Source: Desulfobacterales bacterium HSG17 (GTDB lineage Bacteria > Desulfobacterota > Desulfobacteria > Desulfobacterales > Desulfococcaceae). From it: a stretch of DNA of 7,159 nt. Numbering within the stretch: position 1 is the stretch's first letter; every line of letters begins with the position of its first letter. Of this stretch, positions 5,692 to 7,159 are shown in pieces. Made by a program: the position numbers and the translations under genes. The notes below the pieces were generated by a model. It made no database searches. It had not been told where the DNA came from and worked only from the letters and a program-made list of their open reading frames with translations. The stretch covers positions 1 to 7,159 of the forward strand of contig JAUCGD010000162.1 of NCBI GenBank assembly GCA_030377945.1, in the 5' to 3' direction.

Positions 5692-7159
5692 TTATTTTTT
5701 GCTTTCTTTTACCAGGCTTGTAAGTTCATCAACCAATTCTTTCATATTGGCTGATTCAGCATACATTTCTTCAGAAGAAGCAGCAGATTCCTCAGAAGCG
5801 GCTGCAACATGCTGGGCAATCTTATCCATTTCATTTGCAGCAATACTGATTTGTTCAATGCCTTTTGTAAGATCTCTGCTTGCACGGGTTATTTCAGCAG
5901 TTTTATCACCCATAATTGTGGCTGATTCTATAATTCCTTCAAAGTCATTATTTATCTTTTTTATTGCATAGGCTGAGTTATTTATACTTAAAACTGTTGT
6001 ATTCAATAAATCTTGAGAGCTTTGAGCAGATTGGGTTGATTTCATTGCCAGATTCCTTACTTCATCAGCAACAATGGCAAATCCTGCTCCTGCTTCTCCT
6101 GCCTTAACTGCTTCAACAGAAGCATTTAAAGCCAGCAGGTTGGTCTGAAAAGCTATTTCATCAATACTTTTTATTACCCCAACAATATGCTCACTGTCAG
6201 ATTCGATTTTGGCCATTTCTTTTGTTAATTGAACAAGGGTTTTTAAGGACTGGCCTGATTTCATAATATTTTCTTCCATAAGCTCGCGTGCGCCGTCTGT
6301 GAGTTCCGATGTTTCCCTGCTTGCTCCTTTCATTTGTTCAAGAGATGCAGAAGTTTCCTCAATAGATACGGCCTGTTCGGCAGCGCTCTGGGCAAGTGAC
6401 TGGCTGGTATCTGCAATCTGGTCTGCTGCCAGGGCAAGTTGTTGTGCAGATTTTTTCAGCCCTGTAACAGTTTTTTGTATGGGAGAAGAAATCAAACGGG
6501 TAATAACGAGTGCAAAATAAATAATAAGAGCAATGCCCAGGACAGCAACAATTTCCATAAAGTACAGCAAAGATTTAACTGCTGAAAAAGCTTCGTTTTC
6601 CTGGATCTCTGTGATAAGTGCCCAGGTTGTATCTCCTATGGAAATGGGTGTATATGATGAAAGAACTTGTTTTCCATTATAACCAATAATAAGTTTTGCA
6701 TCTGTTTTTCCTGCCAGTGCCTGTCTTGAAGCCTGGGTGTCAATCTTTCCTCTGTTTTTTGGGCCTCTGTTTTCTTGGTCTTTGTTTTCTTGGCCTTTAT
6801 TATTTTGGGCAAAGGATGCTTGTATTGAATAATTTTTTGGATCAAGAAAGGAATCCGATCTCATTCGCTTATCTTTTCCAACAAGGTAGGTTTCACCGGT
6901 TTTACCCATTCCGTCCCGCTGTAACATAATATGATTAACTTCTTTTACATCAAGACTAAGTGCTACAATTAGTTCAATCTCATTATTTTTAATAACAGGC
7001 TGGGCAATGAAACCGGCAGGTTCATTATCAGCAGGTTCATACATACCGATGTCTGATATCTTATATTTTTTTGTATCTATAACTCTTTTTACCAATTTCC
7101 CCAGGATAGTTTCAGAATATGGGCCTGTTAAAATATTTGTGTTATAATCCTGTTTGTGC
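5692..7159 (-). CDS. Methyl-accepting chemotaxis protein with Cache sensor domain (5' partial)
   Basis: This is a chemoreceptor that passes ligand binding in the periplasm to CheA/CheW. The frame is open to the right edge, so the N-terminus, including the first membrane helix, lies outside; the TTG at 7095 is only an internal codon. About 488 residues are visible. Residues 1-190 or so are the membrane-proximal part of a Cache domain (KISDIGMYEP, GMGKTGETYLVG, RMRSDSFLDP, TTWALITEI). One transmembrane helix follows (about 6573-6502). Then, after only a short HAMP-like first helix (ISSPIQKTVTGLKKSA), comes the signalling coiled coil. The hairpin tip IDEIAFQTNLLALN, GEAGAGFAIVADEVRNLA (about 6165-6046) is canonical. 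Likely methylation sites are SIEETSASLEQ and ASEESAASSEEM on the two arms. No C-terminal CheR-tethering pentapeptide is seen. A four-unit 5-residue repeat interrupts the sensor domain. Downstream lies the phosphatase gene. Confidence 0.95.
   Translation of the reverse strand, partial: HKQDYNTNILTGPYSETILGKLVKRVIDTKKYKISDIGMYEPADNEPAGFIAQPVIKNNEIELIVALSLDVKEVNHIMLQRDGMGKTGETYLVGKDKRMRSDSFLDPKNYSIQASFAQNNKGQENKDQENRGPKNRGKIDTQASRQALAGKTDAKLIIGYNGKQVLSSYTPISIGDTTWALITEIQENEAFSAVKSLLYFMEIVAVLGIALIIYFALVITRLISSPIQKTVTGLKKSAQQLALAADQIADTSQSLAQSAAEQAVSIEETSASLEQMKGASRETSELTDGARELMEENIMKSGQSLKTLVQLTKEMAKIESDSEHIVGVIKSIDEIAFQTNLLALNASVEAVKAGEAGAGFAIVADEVRNLAMKSTQSAQSSQDLLNTTVLSINNSAYAIKKINNDFEGIIESATIMGDKTAEITRASRDLTKGIEQISIAANEMDKIAQHVAAASEESAASSEEMYAESANMKELVDELTSLVKESKK
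6751..6810 (-). repeat. Four 15-bp tandem repeats in frame inside the MCP Cache domain
   Basis: Four consecutive 15-bp units (6751-6765, 6766-6780, 6781-6795, 6796-6810) share a pattern; the clearest two are TCTGTTTTCTTGGTC and TTTGTTTTCTTGGCC. On the coding strand they encode AQNNK, GQENK, DQENR and GPKNR. Because 15 is a multiple of three, gain or loss of a unit keeps the frame. They lie between the SDSFLDP segment and TQASRQALAGK, where relatives as I recall them have a short loop. Confidence 0.85.

Noticed and set aside
6696..6929. Plus-strand frame with a FLGLCFLGLCFLGL repeat
   Set aside because: The repeat is the antisense reading of the 15-bp tandem repeat in the MCP gene, not an independent membrane peptide.
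7093..7095. TTG (minus strand) at 7095 as the start of the MCP
   Set aside because: The frame continues to the right edge with typical Cache-domain sequence (PYSETILGK) directly upstream, so this codon is internal.

Overview
The window comes from the chromosome of an AT-rich Gram-negative bacterium. A sulfate-reducer-like Desulfobacterota (deltaproteobacterial) host is my best guess. This rests on the style of the chemotaxis receptor (a Cache domain with the phrases KISDIGMYEP, GMGKTGETYLVG and RMRSDSFLDP), on the LpxH-like phosphatase, and on low-GC coding with many A/T runs. No rRNA, tRNA or marker gene confirms it.

Layout on the + strand: (1) the 3' two thirds or so of a large MscS-family mechanosensitive channel gene, open at the left edge and ending at 2035; (2) a 312-base gap (2036-2347) almost filled by a ~200-bp non-coding element with perfect 24-bp terminal inverted repeats, probably a MITE; (3) a short remnant that reads like the helicase part of a type I restriction subunit HsdR (about 2348-2560); (4) an intact NmrA-like/atypical SDR gene (2573-3517) with a TTG start and a good ribosome-binding site; (5) a 17-codon stub of a second SDR gene (3560-3613), in frame with (6) a PGAP1-like alpha/beta hydrolase gene (3620-4825). 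A hairpin at 4888-4911 closes this strand and overlaps the 3' end of the convergent gene.

Layout on the - strand, read from right to left: a methyl-accepting chemotaxis protein (MCP) truncated by the right edge (7159 to 5692), then, 29 bases on, an LpxH-like metallophosphoesterase (5662 to 4892). These two are probably co-transcribed.

The genes do not form one pathway. The channel, phosphatase and MCP are ordinary envelope or signalling genes. The middle, 2036-3620, looks like a recombination scar: a MITE, an HsdR scrap and an SDR stub lie within 1.6 kb, and the base composition rises visibly on entering the hydrolase gene. I found no CRISPR array, no complete transposase, no RNA gene and no evident new defence system. 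The most notable items are the MITE-like element, the two gene remnants and an in-frame 15-bp tandem repeat inside the MCP sensor domain.
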